Assembly: GCA_001897075.1 (NCBI GenBank)
Contig: MKRZ01000029.1
Span: 1 to 44,994, forward strand
Reading direction: 5' to 3'
Length of the DNA: 44,994 nucleotides
Source: Mesorhizobium sp. 61-13
GTDB taxonomy: Bacteria > Pseudomonadota > Alphaproteobacteria > Rhizobiales > Rhizobiaceae
Below, piece after piece: positions 25,107 through 35,314 of this stretch. Position 1 is the stretch's first letter. Each line of letters starts with the position of its first letter. Position numbers and translations under genes: made by a program. A model generated the notes under the pieces. The model searched no databases, was not told where the DNA came from, and saw only the letters and a program-made list of their open reading frames with translations.

Positions 25107-25853
25107 TCAAGTAGCAGGCTGCGGCCCGAAACGGATGCGGAAACGCCGGTTCTCACGGCCCTTCTTTTCAATCTTGCCGATGTGGATCTCGCCCACTTCC
25201 GCTGTGCTTTTCACATGCGTGCCGCCGCAAGGTTGGCTGTCTATGCCGCCGTCCTTGCCTATGCACACCAGTCTTATACTGCCGGTTCCGCTCGGCGGCC
25301 TGACGTTCTTCGACTTCACCAGTCCCGGATTGGCCGCCAGTTCCTCGTCGCTGATCTCCCGGATGAAAACCGGATGATCGGCATGAACCAGTTCCATCAG
25401 CCTGGCCGTCACGTCTTCCTTGCTGAACCCCGTGTCCGGAATATCGAAATCGACGCGGGAATCATCCTCCGATACCGCAGCGCCAGTGATCGGATAGGGA
25501 CAGACAACCGTAAGCAAATGGCAGGCCGTGTGCATCCGCATCAGCAAATGCCGTCGCGGCCAGTCGATAACCAGTTTCAGTTGCTCACCGATCGCCGCCA
25601 CCGCTTGCTCCGGGGCGGGAACATGGATGATTTCGTCCTTGGTCTCACCGGTGATTGTTGCCGCAATCGCGATACGGCTGCCGTCTGCCCGTTCGAGATA
25701 GCCGGTATCGCCCGGCTGCCCGCCCGAAGTCGCATAGAAAATCGTCTTGTCGAGAATGACGCCGCCACGTTCGTTGACGGCTACGACGCTGGCTGCGGCC
25801 TCGGTCAGATAGGAATCGGCTCGAAACAGCGTCTCGGTCTTATGCCCCATCAT
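25107..25853 (-). CDS. Alanyl-tRNA editing protein AlaX
   Basis: A 248-residue, free-standing homologue of the AlaRS editing domain. The Zn site is HTACH (His108, His112) plus CGGTH (Cys209, His213), and the N-terminal FYATSGGQPGDTG block (39-51) is the glycine-rich loop of the family. AlaX removes serine or glycine wrongly attached to tRNA-Ala. Its length fits the AlaX-M group with a short N-terminal domain. The start codon overlaps the cysK stop as ATGA, so translation of the two is coupled. An operon partner making cysteine from O-acetylserine is suggestive because serine is the substrate AlaX corrects; that link is inference. Confidence 0.91.
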   Translation of the reverse strand: MMGHKTETLFRADSYLTEAAASVVAVNERGGVILDKTIFYATSGGQPGDTGYLERADGSRIAIAATITGETKDEIIHVPAPEQAVAAIGEQLKLVIDWPRRHLLMRMHTACHLLTVVCPYPITGAAVSEDDSRVDFDIPDTGFSKEDVTARLMELVHADHPVFIREISDEELAANPGLVKSKNVRPPSGTGSIRLVCIGKDGGIDSQPCGGTHVKSTAEVGEIHIGKIEKKGRENRRFRIRFGPQPAT

Positions 25854-26884
25854 GCGACCTGTTCATACGGCACGCTGATGTCGCTTTTACCTTCCATCCA
25901 ACCGGGCACAGGCAGGTTCTTGCCCCGCAGGAATTCCGGATTGAACAGCTTCGACTGGTAGCGCGTACCGAAGTCCGCGAGGATTGTCACAATCGTGTGT
26001 CCCGGACCCATTTCCTTCGCCAGCCGGATCGCGCCCGCGATGTTGATGCCGGTCGAGCCACCCACGCACAGGCCCTCTTCCTGGATCAGGTCAAAGACGA
26101 TCGGCAGCGCCTCCTCATCGGGAATCTGATAGGAGAGATCGGGCGCAAAACCTTCCAGGTTGGCGGTAATGCGGCCCTGCCCGATACCCTCGGTGATCGA
26201 ACTGCCTTCCGACTTCAGTACGCCGTCGGTGTAGTACGAATAAAGTGCTGCGCCCAGCGGATCGGCCAGCGCGATCTTCACGTTCTTGCCGCGCTTCCTC
26301 AACCCTTCGGCGATGCCCGCCAGCGTGCCGCCCGAGCCCACGGCCGAAACGAACCCATCCACCTTGCCGCCGGTCTGCTCCCAGATTTCCTTGGCGGTCG
26401 TATCGACATGGCCGTCACGGTTGGCAACGTTGTCGAACTGGTTTGCCCAGATCGCACCGTTCGCTTCCGTCTTTGCCACCTGTTCGGCCAGCCGCCCCGA
26501 AAGCTTCACGTAGTTGTTGGGGTTCTTGTAGGGCACTGCCGGCACTTCGATCAGTTCGGCGCCAAGCAGGCGGATCGTATCCTTCTTTTCCTGACTTTGC
26601 GTTTCGGGGATCACGATCACCGTGCGATAGCCAAGCGCCTTGGCCACCAGCGTCAGGCCAATGCCAGTGTTACCAGCCGTCCCCTCCACGATCACGCCAC
26701 CCGGCTGGAGCAGTCCGCGCTTTTCCGCATCGCGGATGATAAACAGGCCGGCGCGGTCCTTGACCGACTGGCCGGGATTCATGAACTCGGCCTTGCCCAG
26801 GATTTCGCAACCCGTCTCCTCGGAGGCGCGCCTCAGCTTTATCAAGGGAGTGTTGCCGATAGCCTCGATCACCGAACGGTGCAT
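25850..26884 (-). CDS. cysK: Cysteine synthase A (O-acetylserine sulfhydrylase family)
   Basis: A 344-residue fold-type II PLP enzyme. Lys42 in NPGQSVKDRAG binds PLP, the substrate loop is GTAGNTG (canonical TSGNTG, here Ala for Ser), and the phosphate loop is GSGGT; the C-terminal serine-type motif reads GGSTGINI. It is about 25-30 residues longer than E. coli CysK, with an added tail (FNPEFLRGKNLPVPGW region), as in many alphaproteobacterial cysteine synthases. It makes cysteine from O-acetylserine and sulfide. First gene of an operon with alaX, sseA and a GNAT gene. ATG at 26884; the 209-base gap upstream must hold the divergent promoters. Confidence 0.9.
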   Translation of the reverse strand: MHRSVIEAIGNTPLIKLRRASEETGCEILGKAEFMNPGQSVKDRAGLFIIRDAEKRGLLQPGGVIVEGTAGNTGIGLTLVAKALGYRTVIVIPETQSQEKKDTIRLLGAELIEVPAVPYKNPNNYVKLSGRLAEQVAKTEANGAIWANQFDNVANRDGHVDTTAKEIWEQTGGKVDGFVSAVGSGGTLAGIAEGLRKRGKNVKIALADPLGAALYSYYTDGVLKSEGSSITEGIGQGRITANLEGFAPDLSYQIPDEEALPIVFDLIQEEGLCVGGSTGINIAGAIRLAKEMGPGHTIVTILADFGTRYQSKLFNPEFLRGKNLPVPGWMEGKSDISVPYEQVA

Positions 26885-27093
26885 TGGAATTCCTCATTGT
26901 CTGCGTGCGGCCAAACCCTAGAAATGTGAACGCCACGTTTCAAGGCACGATTTTGCCTGGACCAGTCGCATTCCGGCTTTGCCGGCGTCCAGTAGCCGAA
27001 AGTCGATACCGTGATCGGGATTTCCCGCGTCGCGCCCTTCCCTTTCCACATTCGCCTGTTTAGACCTTCGCCCAGCAAGCAACGGGAAGTTGA

Positions 27094-27936
27094 ATGAAAC
27101 TTTATCGGGCCAGCTCCCAGGACGGCGTCGCCTGGATTACCGGCGGCAGTTCAGGAATAGGCAGGGCTCTCGCCAAGGAACTCGCCAGCGCAGGCTACAC
27201 CGTCGCGGTCACAGCACGCGAGGGCGATCCCATCGACATGCTGATCGCCGAGGCGGCTTCACTACCGGGCAAGATCCTCTCTTTCCCTTGCGACGTTGCC
27301 GACGAAGTCCGCATGGCCGACACAGTGGCCGCCATCGAAGGCCGCGTCGGCCCGATCACGCTCGCCATCTTCAACGCGGGCGCATACATCCCGATGGCCG
27401 GCGAAAACATGTCGGTGCGCAAGTTCCGCCGCACGTTTGAGGTGAATGTGCTGGGCGTGGTCAACGGCCTCGTTCCCACGGTCCGGGCCATGCAGGCGCG
27501 CGGAAAGGGCCACGTGCTCCTCGTCGGCTCGATCAGTTCGTGGTTCGGCTGGCCGACCACTGCCGCCTACGGTGCCTCCAAGGCGGCGCTCAACGTCATG
27601 GCGCAGGCGCTGAAATACGACTTCGACAAGATCAACATCCGCATCCAGGTCGCCAATCCCGGCTTTGTCGATACGCCGCTGCTCAAGCAGACCGCCCCCT
27701 CGCTGCCTGCCATGATGCCTGCTGGCGAAGCGGCACGCCGCTTGTTCAAGGGCATCAACTCGGGCGGTTTCGAGATCGCCTTCCCTCGCCGGCTGGTATG
27801 GGGGTTGAAATTTGCCAGCATCATGCCGCAACCAGTGCGCCACTGGCTGATTTCCACGCTGACAGGCTGGAAATCACGCCCCTTGAGCTTCGGCCGAAAA
27901 GTCCCTCGGAAAAAGACCGAAACCGCTGATCGCTAG
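27094..27936 (+). CDS. SDR-family oxidoreductase
   Basis: A 280-residue short-chain dehydrogenase. Motifs: TGGSSGIG (16-23), AR at 41-42 (suggesting NADP(H)), NAG (94-96), Ser146 and Tyr159-x3-Lys163 in YGASK. The C-terminal ~60 residues include a hydrophobic stretch (RRLVWGLKFASIMPQPV) and a basic tail, which could associate with the membrane. The reaction is unknown. It stands alone, divergent from cysK, and is convergent with pccB. The downstream gap contains the structured element 27972-28092. Confidence 0.87.
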   Translation: MKLYRASSQDGVAWITGGSSGIGRALAKELASAGYTVAVTAREGDPIDMLIAEAASLPGKILSFPCDVADEVRMADTVAAIEGRVGPITLAIFNAGAYIPMAGENMSVRKFRRTFEVNVLGVVNGLVPTVRAMQARGKGHVLLVGSISSWFGWPTTAAYGASKAALNVMAQALKYDFDKINIRIQVANPGFVDTPLLKQTAPSLPAMMPAGEAARRLFKGINSGGFEIAFPRRLVWGLKFASIMPQPVRHWLISTLTGWKSRPLSFGRKVPRKKTETADR

Positions 27937-27971
27937 CAGGCCCGCGCTGTTCGCAGATTGCAATGCGCTTG

Positions 27972-28092
27972 GATTCAGGTCAGCGCCTGCCGAGAATGGT
28001 GCCTTCCGAGAACCGGAGCACAATGTACATAAAAGTACACGAGTACCGGAAGCGCAGGAAGGTTTCGTTCGCAGGCCGCGATCACCTGAATC
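27972..28092. repeat. Nested palindromic element of 121 bases ending at the pccB stop codon
   Basis: Four nested complementary pairs are seen: GATTCAGGT (27972-27980) with 28084-28092; GCCTGC (27985-27990) with 28071-28076; CCTTCC (28002-28007) with 28057-28062; and TGTAC (28024-28028) with GTACA (28035-28039) around a 6-base loop. Together they fold into one long rod. The right arm touches the pccB stop, and no U-tract follows on either side. It may be a palindromic intergenic repeat of the kind known in Rhizobiales, a small RNA, or a 3'-end structure of pccB. Confidence 0.55.
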
Positions 28093-29625
28093 CTACAGTG
28101 GAATGTTGTCGTGCTTCTTCCAGGGATTGCTCAGATCCTTGTTGCGCAGCATCCTCAGCGCCCGCGCCACTCGTCGGCGGGTCGAGTGCGGCATGATCAC
28201 CTCGTCCACATATCCGCGCTCGGCTGCAACGAACGGCGACAGGAAGCGGTCCTCGTAGGCCGCCGTATGCGCCGCGATCTTGTCGGCATCGCCAATATCC
28301 TTGCGGTAGATGATCTCGACCGCACCCTTGGCACCCATCACAGCGATCTGCGCCGTCGGCCATGCGTAGTTCATGTCGCCGCGCAGATGCTTCGAGGCCA
28401 TCACGTCATAGGCCCCGCCATAAGCCTTGCGCGTGATGACGGTGATCTTCGGCACGGTTGCCTCGGCATAGGCGAACAAGAGCTTGGCGCCATGTTTGAT
28501 CAAGCCACCATATTCCTGCGCCGTACCCGGCAGGAAGCCCGGCACATCGACGAAGGTGACGATTGGGATATTGAAACAGTCGCAGAAGCGCACGAACCGC
28601 GCCGCCTTGCGGCTGGCATCCGAATCGAGCACGCCCGCCAGCACCATCGGCTGGTTGGCGACGAAGCCGACCGTGCGCCCTTCCACCCGCCCAAAGCCGG
28701 TCACGATGTTCTTCGCAAAGCTCGGCTGGATTTCGAAGAAATCGCCCTCATCGATCGTCTTGAGGATCAGTTCCTTGATGTCGTAGGGCTTGTTCGCATT
28801 GTCCGGGATGAGCCGATCCAGCGAAAGGTCATGCTCCGTCACCGACTGGAAGCATTCGATCTCGGGCGTCTCGGCGGTGTTGGAGGCGGGCAAGAGGTCG
28901 ATCAGCCGGCGCATCTGCAACAGCGCCTCGACGTCGTTGTCATAGGCGCCGTCGGCAATCGACGACTTGGTGGTGTGCACCGAAGCGCCGCCCAGTTCTT
29001 CTGCCGTCACGGTCTCGTTGGTCACCGTCTTGACCACGTCCGGCCCGGTCACGAACATGTAGGAAGTGTCGCGCACCATGAAGATGAAGTCGGTCATCGC
29101 CGGCGAATAGACGTCGCCGCCCGCGCACGGCCCCATGATCACCGAAATCTGCGGAATCACCCCCGATGCCAGCACGTTGCGCTGGAAGATTTCGGCGTAG
29201 CCGCCAAGTGCTGCCACGCCTTCCTGGATGCGCGCGCCGCCGGCATCGTAAAGACCGATGATCGGCGCGCGGTTGCGCAGCGCCATTTCCTGCACCTTCA
29301 CCACCTTTTCGGCGTGCGCCTCGGAAAGCGACCCGCCGAACACGGTGAAATCCTTGGCGAACAGATAGACCGGGCGACCGTTGATCGTGCCCCAACCCGT
29401 CACCACGCCGTCGCCGGCAACCTTCGACTTCTCCATGCCGAAATCGGTCGAGCGATGCTCGACATACATGTCGAACTCCTCGAACGAGCCTTCGTCGAGA
29501 AAAATCTCGATGCGCTCGCGCGCCGTCAGCTTGCCCTTCTTGTGCTGCGCCTCGATGCGTGCCGGCCCACCGCCTGCGCGCGCAATCTCGCGGCGGCGTT
29601 CAAGTTCCTTCAGCACATCCTTCAT
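28093..29625 (-). CDS. pccB: Propionyl-CoA carboxylase beta subunit (carboxyltransferase)
   Basis: A 510-residue carboxyltransferase. The N-terminal half has the crotonase-like [18 protein letters not shown] block and [20 protein letters not shown]. The C-terminal half has [31 protein letters not shown] and [12 protein letters not shown] (landmarks of the biotin-binding cleft). It transfers CO2 from carboxybiotin on PccA to propionyl-CoA, giving methylmalonyl-CoA. ATG at 29625 follows GGGAG. The frame remains open upstream for ~1.5 kb, but that part is antisense to the helicase gene. No pccA (biotin subunit) or mutase gene adjoins it in this window, so it is probably transcribed alone. Confidence 0.93.
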   Translation of the reverse strand: MKDVLKELERRREIARAGGGPARIEAQHKKGKLTARERIEIFLDEGSFEEFDMYVEHRSTDFGMEKSKVAGDGVVTGWGTINGRPVYLFAKDFTVFGGSLSEAHAEKVVKVQEMALRNRAPIIGLYDAGGARIQEGVAALGGYAEIFQRNVLASGVIPQISVIMGPCAGGDVYSPAMTDFIFMVRDTSYMFVTGPDVVKTVTNETVTAEELGGASVHTTKSSIADGAYDNDVEALLQMRRLIDLLPASNTAETPEIECFQSVTEHDLSLDRLIPDNANKPYDIKELILKTIDEGDFFEIQPSFAKNIVTGFGRVEGRTVGFVANQPMVLAGVLDSDASRKAARFVRFCDCFNIPIVTFVDVPGFLPGTAQEYGGLIKHGAKLLFAYAEATVPKITVITRKAYGGAYDVMASKHLRGDMNYAWPTAQIAVMGAKGAVEIIYRKDIGDADKIAAHTAAYEDRFLSPFVAAERGYVDEVIMPHSTRRRVARALRMLRNKDLSNPWKKHDNIPL

Positions 29626-30033
29626 CGCGACACTCCCTTCGGCAAATTCTGCGTGTTGGTATCGGTGCCGCCGTCCAAGCGCAAGCGTGGCTTTGGTCGA
29701 GTACCGACCCCGCCCTTTGAGCGGTTTTGTTGCACTGCAGCATGAAAGCCCTTGCATTTTGAGGCGAACTCCTCCATATGCGCTGCCATAGGCGCTTGGG
29801 CCGGGTACGCCGGCTTTCTCCCCGAATGAGACTGGTTGCGTCTGTTTCTCCCTTTTCCGGCTTTCGGCAAAGCGGCGAAAAGCCCCGCGAGACAAGACTT
29901 GCGGGCACGACAGCGCAGCCGCGCGGACGGTCACGTCCGCCGCCTTGTCGTTCCACATAGACTCTACCGACGGCAGGTTGCGCCCTGTCGCGAAACCCTT
30001 TGCGGCCAATGCGCCGCGTGAAAGAAGATTGTT
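29626..30033. other. Non-coding gap between pccB and rhlE with a hairpin
   Basis: A 408-base gap between divergent genes with no gene I can support. It contains a perfect 7-base hairpin, GCGGACG (29923-29929), loop GTCA, CGTCCGC (29934-29940), about 95 bases ahead of the rhlE start. It could lie in the 5' leader of the helicase mRNA; leaders of DEAD-box helicase genes are often structured and temperature-controlled, but that is inference. Promoters for both genes must lie here; I saw no confident boxes. Confidence 0.45.
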
Positions 30034-31461
30034 TTGACCATTGAAAACACTGCGGAGCTTACCGGCTTCGCCAAACTCGGAATTTCCGGCCAGCTTTTGA
30101 AGGCCACCCACGGCGCCGGCTTCACCGAACCGAAGCCGATCCAGGAGCAGGCCATTCCGGCCCAGCTCGAAGGCCGTGACATCCTCGGCATCGCCCAGAC
30201 CGGCTCCGGCAAGACCGCGGCCTTTGCCCTGCCGATCCTCTCCAAGATCATTGCGCTCGGCACCAAGCGCCGGCCGAAGACGGCGCGTGCGCTGATCCTC
30301 GCCCCGACGCGCGAACTCGCCGTCCAGATCGAGGACACCATCAAGCTGCTCGCCAAGGGCGCGCATGTTTCGACTGCGCTGGTTCTCGGCGGCGTCTCCC
30401 GCTTCAGCCAGGTCAAGAAGATCGGGCCCGGCGTCGATGTTCTGGTTGCAACTCCCGGCCGCCTCACCGATCTGGTGCGCGAAGGCGACCTCAACCTCGC
30501 GGACACCAAATGGCTGGTGCTCGACGAAGGCGACCGCATGCTCGACATGGGCTTCATCAACGACGTCAAGCGCATTGCCAAGGCAACCGCGCCGGACCGC
30601 CAGACCGCCCTGTTCTCCGCTACGATGCCCGACGAAATCGCCGATCTGGCGAAGGGCCTCCTGAAGAACCCGGTTCGGGTCGAAGTCGCCCCGCAAAGTA
30701 CCGCTGCAGCGGAAATCGTGCAGGGCGTCGTCTTTGCCCGCACCAAGCAGAAGCGTCAGGTCCTTTCCAGGATGCTGGCCGACGACACGATGCGCTCCGT
30801 CATCGTGTTCGCCCGCACAAAGCATGGCGCCGACCGCGTCGTGCGCGATCTGGAGCGCGACGGCTTCAACGCCGCCGTCATCCACGGCAACAAGTCGCAG
30901 AACGCCCGCCAAAAGGCGCTGAACGAGTTCCGTGCCGGCTCGGTGCGCATTCTCGTTGCCACCGACATCGCCGCGCGCGGCATTGACGTTCCCGGCATCA
31001 GCCATGTCGTCAATTTCGACCTGCCGGACGAGGCCGAAAGCTACGTCCACCGCATCGGCCGCACCGGCCGCAACGGTCAGGACGGCGTCGCCGTCACGCT
31101 GGTCGACCCCTCGGAGAACGCCAAGCTTCGCCAGGTCGAACGCATCATCCGCACCAAGCTGCCGGTGATCGCCGATCATCTGGACAGCCCCGATCCGCAG
31201 CGCGATCCGCGCGAGAAGAACGAGCGCACCTTCGAACCGGCCAACGACCGTAACGACAACAGGCGGCCTGGTGGGGCCAAGCCGAACAACGGCTTCGGCA
31301 AGAAGCGTTTCGGAGGCAAGCCAGCCGGCGCCAAGTCGTTTGGCGACAAGCCGTTTGCCGGCAAGCCGAACGGCGAGCGCAAGCCTGAAGGCGCAAAGCC
31401 GTTCAAGGGCAACAACAAGCGTCGTTTCGGTGGCAAGCGTCCGGCAGCCCGCGCTGCCTGA
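30034..31461 (+). CDS. rhlE: RhlE-type ATP-dependent RNA helicase with DEGD in motif II
   Basis: A 475-residue superfamily-2 RNA helicase. Q motif [11 protein letters not shown] (30-40), motif I AQTGSGKT (54-61), PTRELA (91-96), TPGR (140-143), motif II DEGD (164-167) in place of DEAD, motif III SAT, RGIDVPG and HRIGRTGR. Gly for Ala in motif II is seen in some functional relatives. The C-terminal ~80 residues are a basic Gly/Lys/Pro-rich tail with repeated KPxxG/KRFGGK units, typical for RNA binding. Start is a TTG at 30034 (no in-frame ATG nearby), preceded by GAAAGAAG. It is likely a cold-adaptation or ribosome-assembly helicase. A strong terminator follows. Confidence 0.91.
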   Translation: MTIENTAELTGFAKLGISGQLLKATHGAGFTEPKPIQEQAIPAQLEGRDILGIAQTGSGKTAAFALPILSKIIALGTKRRPKTARALILAPTRELAVQIEDTIKLLAKGAHVSTALVLGGVSRFSQVKKIGPGVDVLVATPGRLTDLVREGDLNLADTKWLVLDEGDRMLDMGFINDVKRIAKATAPDRQTALFSATMPDEIADLAKGLLKNPVRVEVAPQSTAAAEIVQGVVFARTKQKRQVLSRMLADDTMRSVIVFARTKHGADRVVRDLERDGFNAAVIHGNKSQNARQKALNEFRAGSVRILVATDIAARGIDVPGISHVVNFDLPDEAESYVHRIGRTGRNGQDGVAVTLVDPSENAKLRQVERIIRTKLPVIADHLDSPDPQRDPREKNERTFEPANDRNDNRRPGGAKPNNGFGKKRFGGKPAGAKSFGDKPFAGKPNGERKPEGAKPFKGNNKRRFGGKRPAARAA

Positions 31462-31509
31462 TCAGCGTGCCCGACGGCTTCCGCTGCCGGGCAAAACCGT
31501 CAAGAATTG

Positions 31510-31543
31510 AAAAGGGCGGGGTCGCAAGCGGCCCCGCCCTTTT
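31510..31543. terminator. Bidirectional rho-independent terminator between rhlE and pyrG
   Basis: AAAAGGGCGGGG (31510-31521) pairs perfectly with 31532-31543 around a 10-base loop. The A-run on the left and T-run on the right allow termination in both directions, serving both convergent genes. Confidence 0.9.
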
Positions 31544-31561
31544 GGTATTTTGTCCGGAAGA

Positions 31562-33202
<1,641 letters not shown>

Positions 33203-33274
33203 TTAGCGCGGCCGGACTGATTCCGCCAGTGGAAAAACCGCCGCGCGTGGTTTTTCCCGGCCAAGACTGTTCTC

Positions 33275-33306
33275 AAAACAAAAGGGCCGGCTGGCCGCCG
33301 GCCCTT
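33275..33306 (-). terminator. Rho-independent terminator after the L,D-transpeptidase gene
   Basis: AAGGGCCGGC (33282-33291) pairs perfectly with 33297-33306 around a 5-base loop. On the minus strand a T-rich tail follows (complement of 33281-33275). It separates the L,D-transpeptidase from pyrG, so pyrG must have its own promoter in 33191-33274. Confidence 0.85.
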
Positions 33307-33327
33307 GAGCCTTGATCGATCAGGACG

Positions 33328-34440
33328 TCAGAGAATGACGACCTGGGTACCCATTTTCACGCGACGGTACAGATCCATCACGTGGTCGTTGATCATGCGG
33401 AAGCAGCCGTTCGAGGCACTCGTTCCGATGCTCTGCGGCTGGTTGGTGCCGTGGATGCGCAGATGCGTGTCCTTCCTGCCCTCGTAAAGGTAGATGGCGC
33501 GAGCACCCAACGGATTCTCCGGTCCGCCTGCCATGCCGTCCTTGTACTGGCCGTACTTCTTGGGCTCGCGTTCCTGCATCTCCTTGGTGGGAATCCAGCG
33601 CGGCCACTCCTGCTTGTCGCCAACGGTGGTCGAACCCTTGAACTGCAACCCCTCGCGGCCAACCGCAATCGCATAGCGGCGGGCGGTAAAGGCCGATTCC
33701 ACGAGGTAGAGACGGCGTTCGTTGGTATCGATGACGATCGTGCCAGCCTTGTAGCCGGTGAAGCTCACTTCCTGCGGCTCGAACTCGGACTTGACCTTGA
33801 ACTGCTTCTTGGCCTGCTGCTGGCGCAACACCGAATCCAGGGCACGCGTTTCCGGCAGCATCGTTGACGATGGCGTGGCGCCGCCAAAGAGGCCGGCAAA
33901 CAGGCCGCCGCTGCTTCTCACCTGCTTCTCGCCCGGCTTCGGCTCGCTGCGCAGCTCGCCATTGTTGCCGGTGAGCGCAACATTCATCGCCTCGGCGGGG
34001 ATAGGCTCTTCAGCCTGCTGGATCGGCTCCACCGGCTCGACAACCTTGGCCGGCTTGGCTGGCTTGGCTTCCGCAACTTTGGTAGCGGGCTTCTGGCCCT
34101 TCTTGTCGAGAAACGCCTGACGCGAAGCATCTGCCTTGGCCTTGGCCGAGTCGCGCATGGCCTGCTTCTTGGCTTCCAGCATCTTCACCTTGGCGGCAGC
34201 CTGGTCGGCCTTGATCTTGGCTTCGAGTTCCTTGATCCGAGCCAGGTCTTCGTCGGTCGGCTTCTTTTTCTTCTTCAGAACGCGCAGTTCAGCGGTCGGG
34301 CTCTTGGCCGCAACGCTAATCACATCGGTGGTTGCAGCAGCCGGAGCTGCCGCGGTTGAAGCCGGCGTTGCCGCATAGGCGGGAGCGCCCATGCAAAAAG
34401 CGGCGCACAGGCCAGCTAAAATGAAGCTGCGAAGCTGCAT
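33328..34440 (-). CDS. L,D-transpeptidase (YkuD domain) with coiled-coil N-terminal region
   Basis: A 370-residue exported protein. It has a signal peptide at 1-23 (ending AYAATP), an Ala-rich linker, and a charged helical stretch at about 50-115 with KKKKK and repeated AK/EAK pattern (probable coiled coil). A low-complexity Lys/Pro/Ala/Glu spacer and a C-terminal YkuD domain (about 235-370) follow. The catalytic signature is RIHGTN (His330) followed by SASNGCFRM (Cys346). Such enzymes make 3-3 peptidoglycan cross-links or attach outer-membrane proteins to diaminopimelate, common in Rhizobiales. ATG at 34440. It lies between secG and pyrG with a hairpin on either side, so it is its own transcription unit. 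Confidence 0.88.
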   Translation of the reverse strand: MQLRSFILAGLCAAFCMGAPAYAATPASTAAAPAAATTDVISVAAKSPTAELRVLKKKKKPTDEDLARIKELEAKIKADQAAAKVKMLEAKKQAMRDSAKAKADASRQAFLDKKGQKPATKVAEAKPAKPAKVVEPVEPIQQAEEPIPAEAMNVALTGNNGELRSEPKPGEKQVRSSGGLFAGLFGGATPSSTMLPETRALDSVLRQQQAKKQFKVKSEFEPQEVSFTGYKAGTIVIDTNERRLYLVESAFTARRYAIAVGREGLQFKGSTTVGDKQEWPRWIPTKEMQEREPKKYGQYKDGMAGGPENPLGARAIYLYEGRKDTHLRIHGTNQPQSIGTSASNGCFRMINDHVMDLYRRVKMGTQVVIL

Positions 34441-34596
34441 GGCGAAAATCCGATCAAAGAAAAGCTTGTTGCCCACGGCCCTGCTCGGCACCCCGCAGGC
34501 ACCGCATCCACCGCAGCCCTGCTATAATCGAATAGACGTGGTTTTCTCAAGCGGCACAAACCAGTCCGGCCCGGCGATCGCCTGCCCCCGAACGCA

Positions 34597-34636
34597 TTTG
34601 CGGCAACTGTGTTCAAAGAACAACAGTTGCCGCAAA
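34597..34636. terminator. Perfect 14-base inverted repeat downstream of secG
   Basis: TTTGCGGCAACTGT (34597-34610) pairs without mismatch with 34623-34636 around a 12-base loop, 21 bases past the secG stop. No U-tract beyond the stem is seen on the minus strand, apart from the U's in the stem itself. It most likely ends or protects the secG transcript, but could also be a binding site upstream of the L,D-transpeptidase gene. The rest of the 34441-34657 gap holds nothing I recognise. Confidence 0.6.
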
Positions 34637-34657
34637 CCTAATACAGAAAGAGGCCTG

Positions 34658-35128
34658 TTAGTTGTTGGGAACCTGCGGCGCCATCGGCTGGGCAGGCTCT
34701 GCCGGAGCAGGCGTCGTTGCCGAATCAGCTGCCGGCGCAGCACTGCTGGCAGGCGCTTCGGCAGGAGCCGGAGCCGCTGCACCGTTCGTCGACGAAGGTG
34801 CCGCCGGGGCAGCCGGAGCGGTCGTGCCGGGAAGCTGGTCGAGGACGCCGTTGCCCTGGGTGGTGCCCTGCGTAGCAGGCGCGCGGTCCAGAATGTCAGT
34901 CGGCTTGTCGCCATAGCGCGCAAGAATGGAAAGCAGCAACGAAGTCGCAAAGAACGCCGCCGCGAGAATGGCCGTCGCCCGCGTCAAGGCGTTCGCGGCA
35001 CCGCGTGCCGTCATGAAGCCCGAACCGCCGCCGATGTCGAGGCCACCACCTTCGGAGCGCTGCACCAGCACGACGCCGACAAGGGCGAGCACGATCATCA
35101 GGTGGATGACAATAAGTACCGTTTCCAT
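34658..35128 (-). CDS. secG: Protein translocase subunit SecG
   Basis: A 156-residue SecG. Two membrane helices (about 3-20 and 53-70) flank the conserved cytoplasmic loop VLVQRSEGGGLDIGGGSG and FMTARGAANALTRAT. It assists SecYE in protein export. The last ~70 residues are an Ala/Pro/Ser-rich tail, much longer than in E. coli (110 residues in total) but usual in Rhizobiales. The ATG at 35128 follows AAGGTAG. It lies downstream of tpiA with a 186-base gap. Confidence 0.93.
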   Translation of the reverse strand: METVLIVIHLMIVLALVGVVLVQRSEGGGLDIGGGSGFMTARGAANALTRATAILAAAFFATSLLLSILARYGDKPTDILDRAPATQGTTQGNGVLDQLPGTTAPAAPAAPSSTNGAAAPAPAEAPASSAAPAADSATTPAPAEPAQPMAPQVPNN

Positions 35129-35314
35129 AATCTACCTTGGCAATGCCTGGCAGCCAGGGATGCGGCTGCTCTTTGGAGGCGGCTCAATACAATGCTTTGA
35201 TGGCATTTCCAAGCCCGCGCCAGGAATATGGTGCCTCACCCCCGCTTTGCAAGCATCCGCAAGGGCAAGGACATCAATGCTGCATAGTTCGCGCCGTGCT
35301 TTAGAACCGGCCGA

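Noticed and set aside
28093..31179. A 1028-codon open frame on the minus strand containing pccB and ~500 codons upstream
   Set aside because: Only the part from 29625 resembles PccB and is preceded by a ribosome-binding site; the rest is antisense to the helicase gene and open because of GC-rich codon structure.
31262..31440. Repeated AAGCC/GGCAAG units as a DNA repeat array
   Set aside because: They encode the Lys/Gly/Pro-rich tail of the helicase and reflect the protein repeat rather than a separate DNA element.
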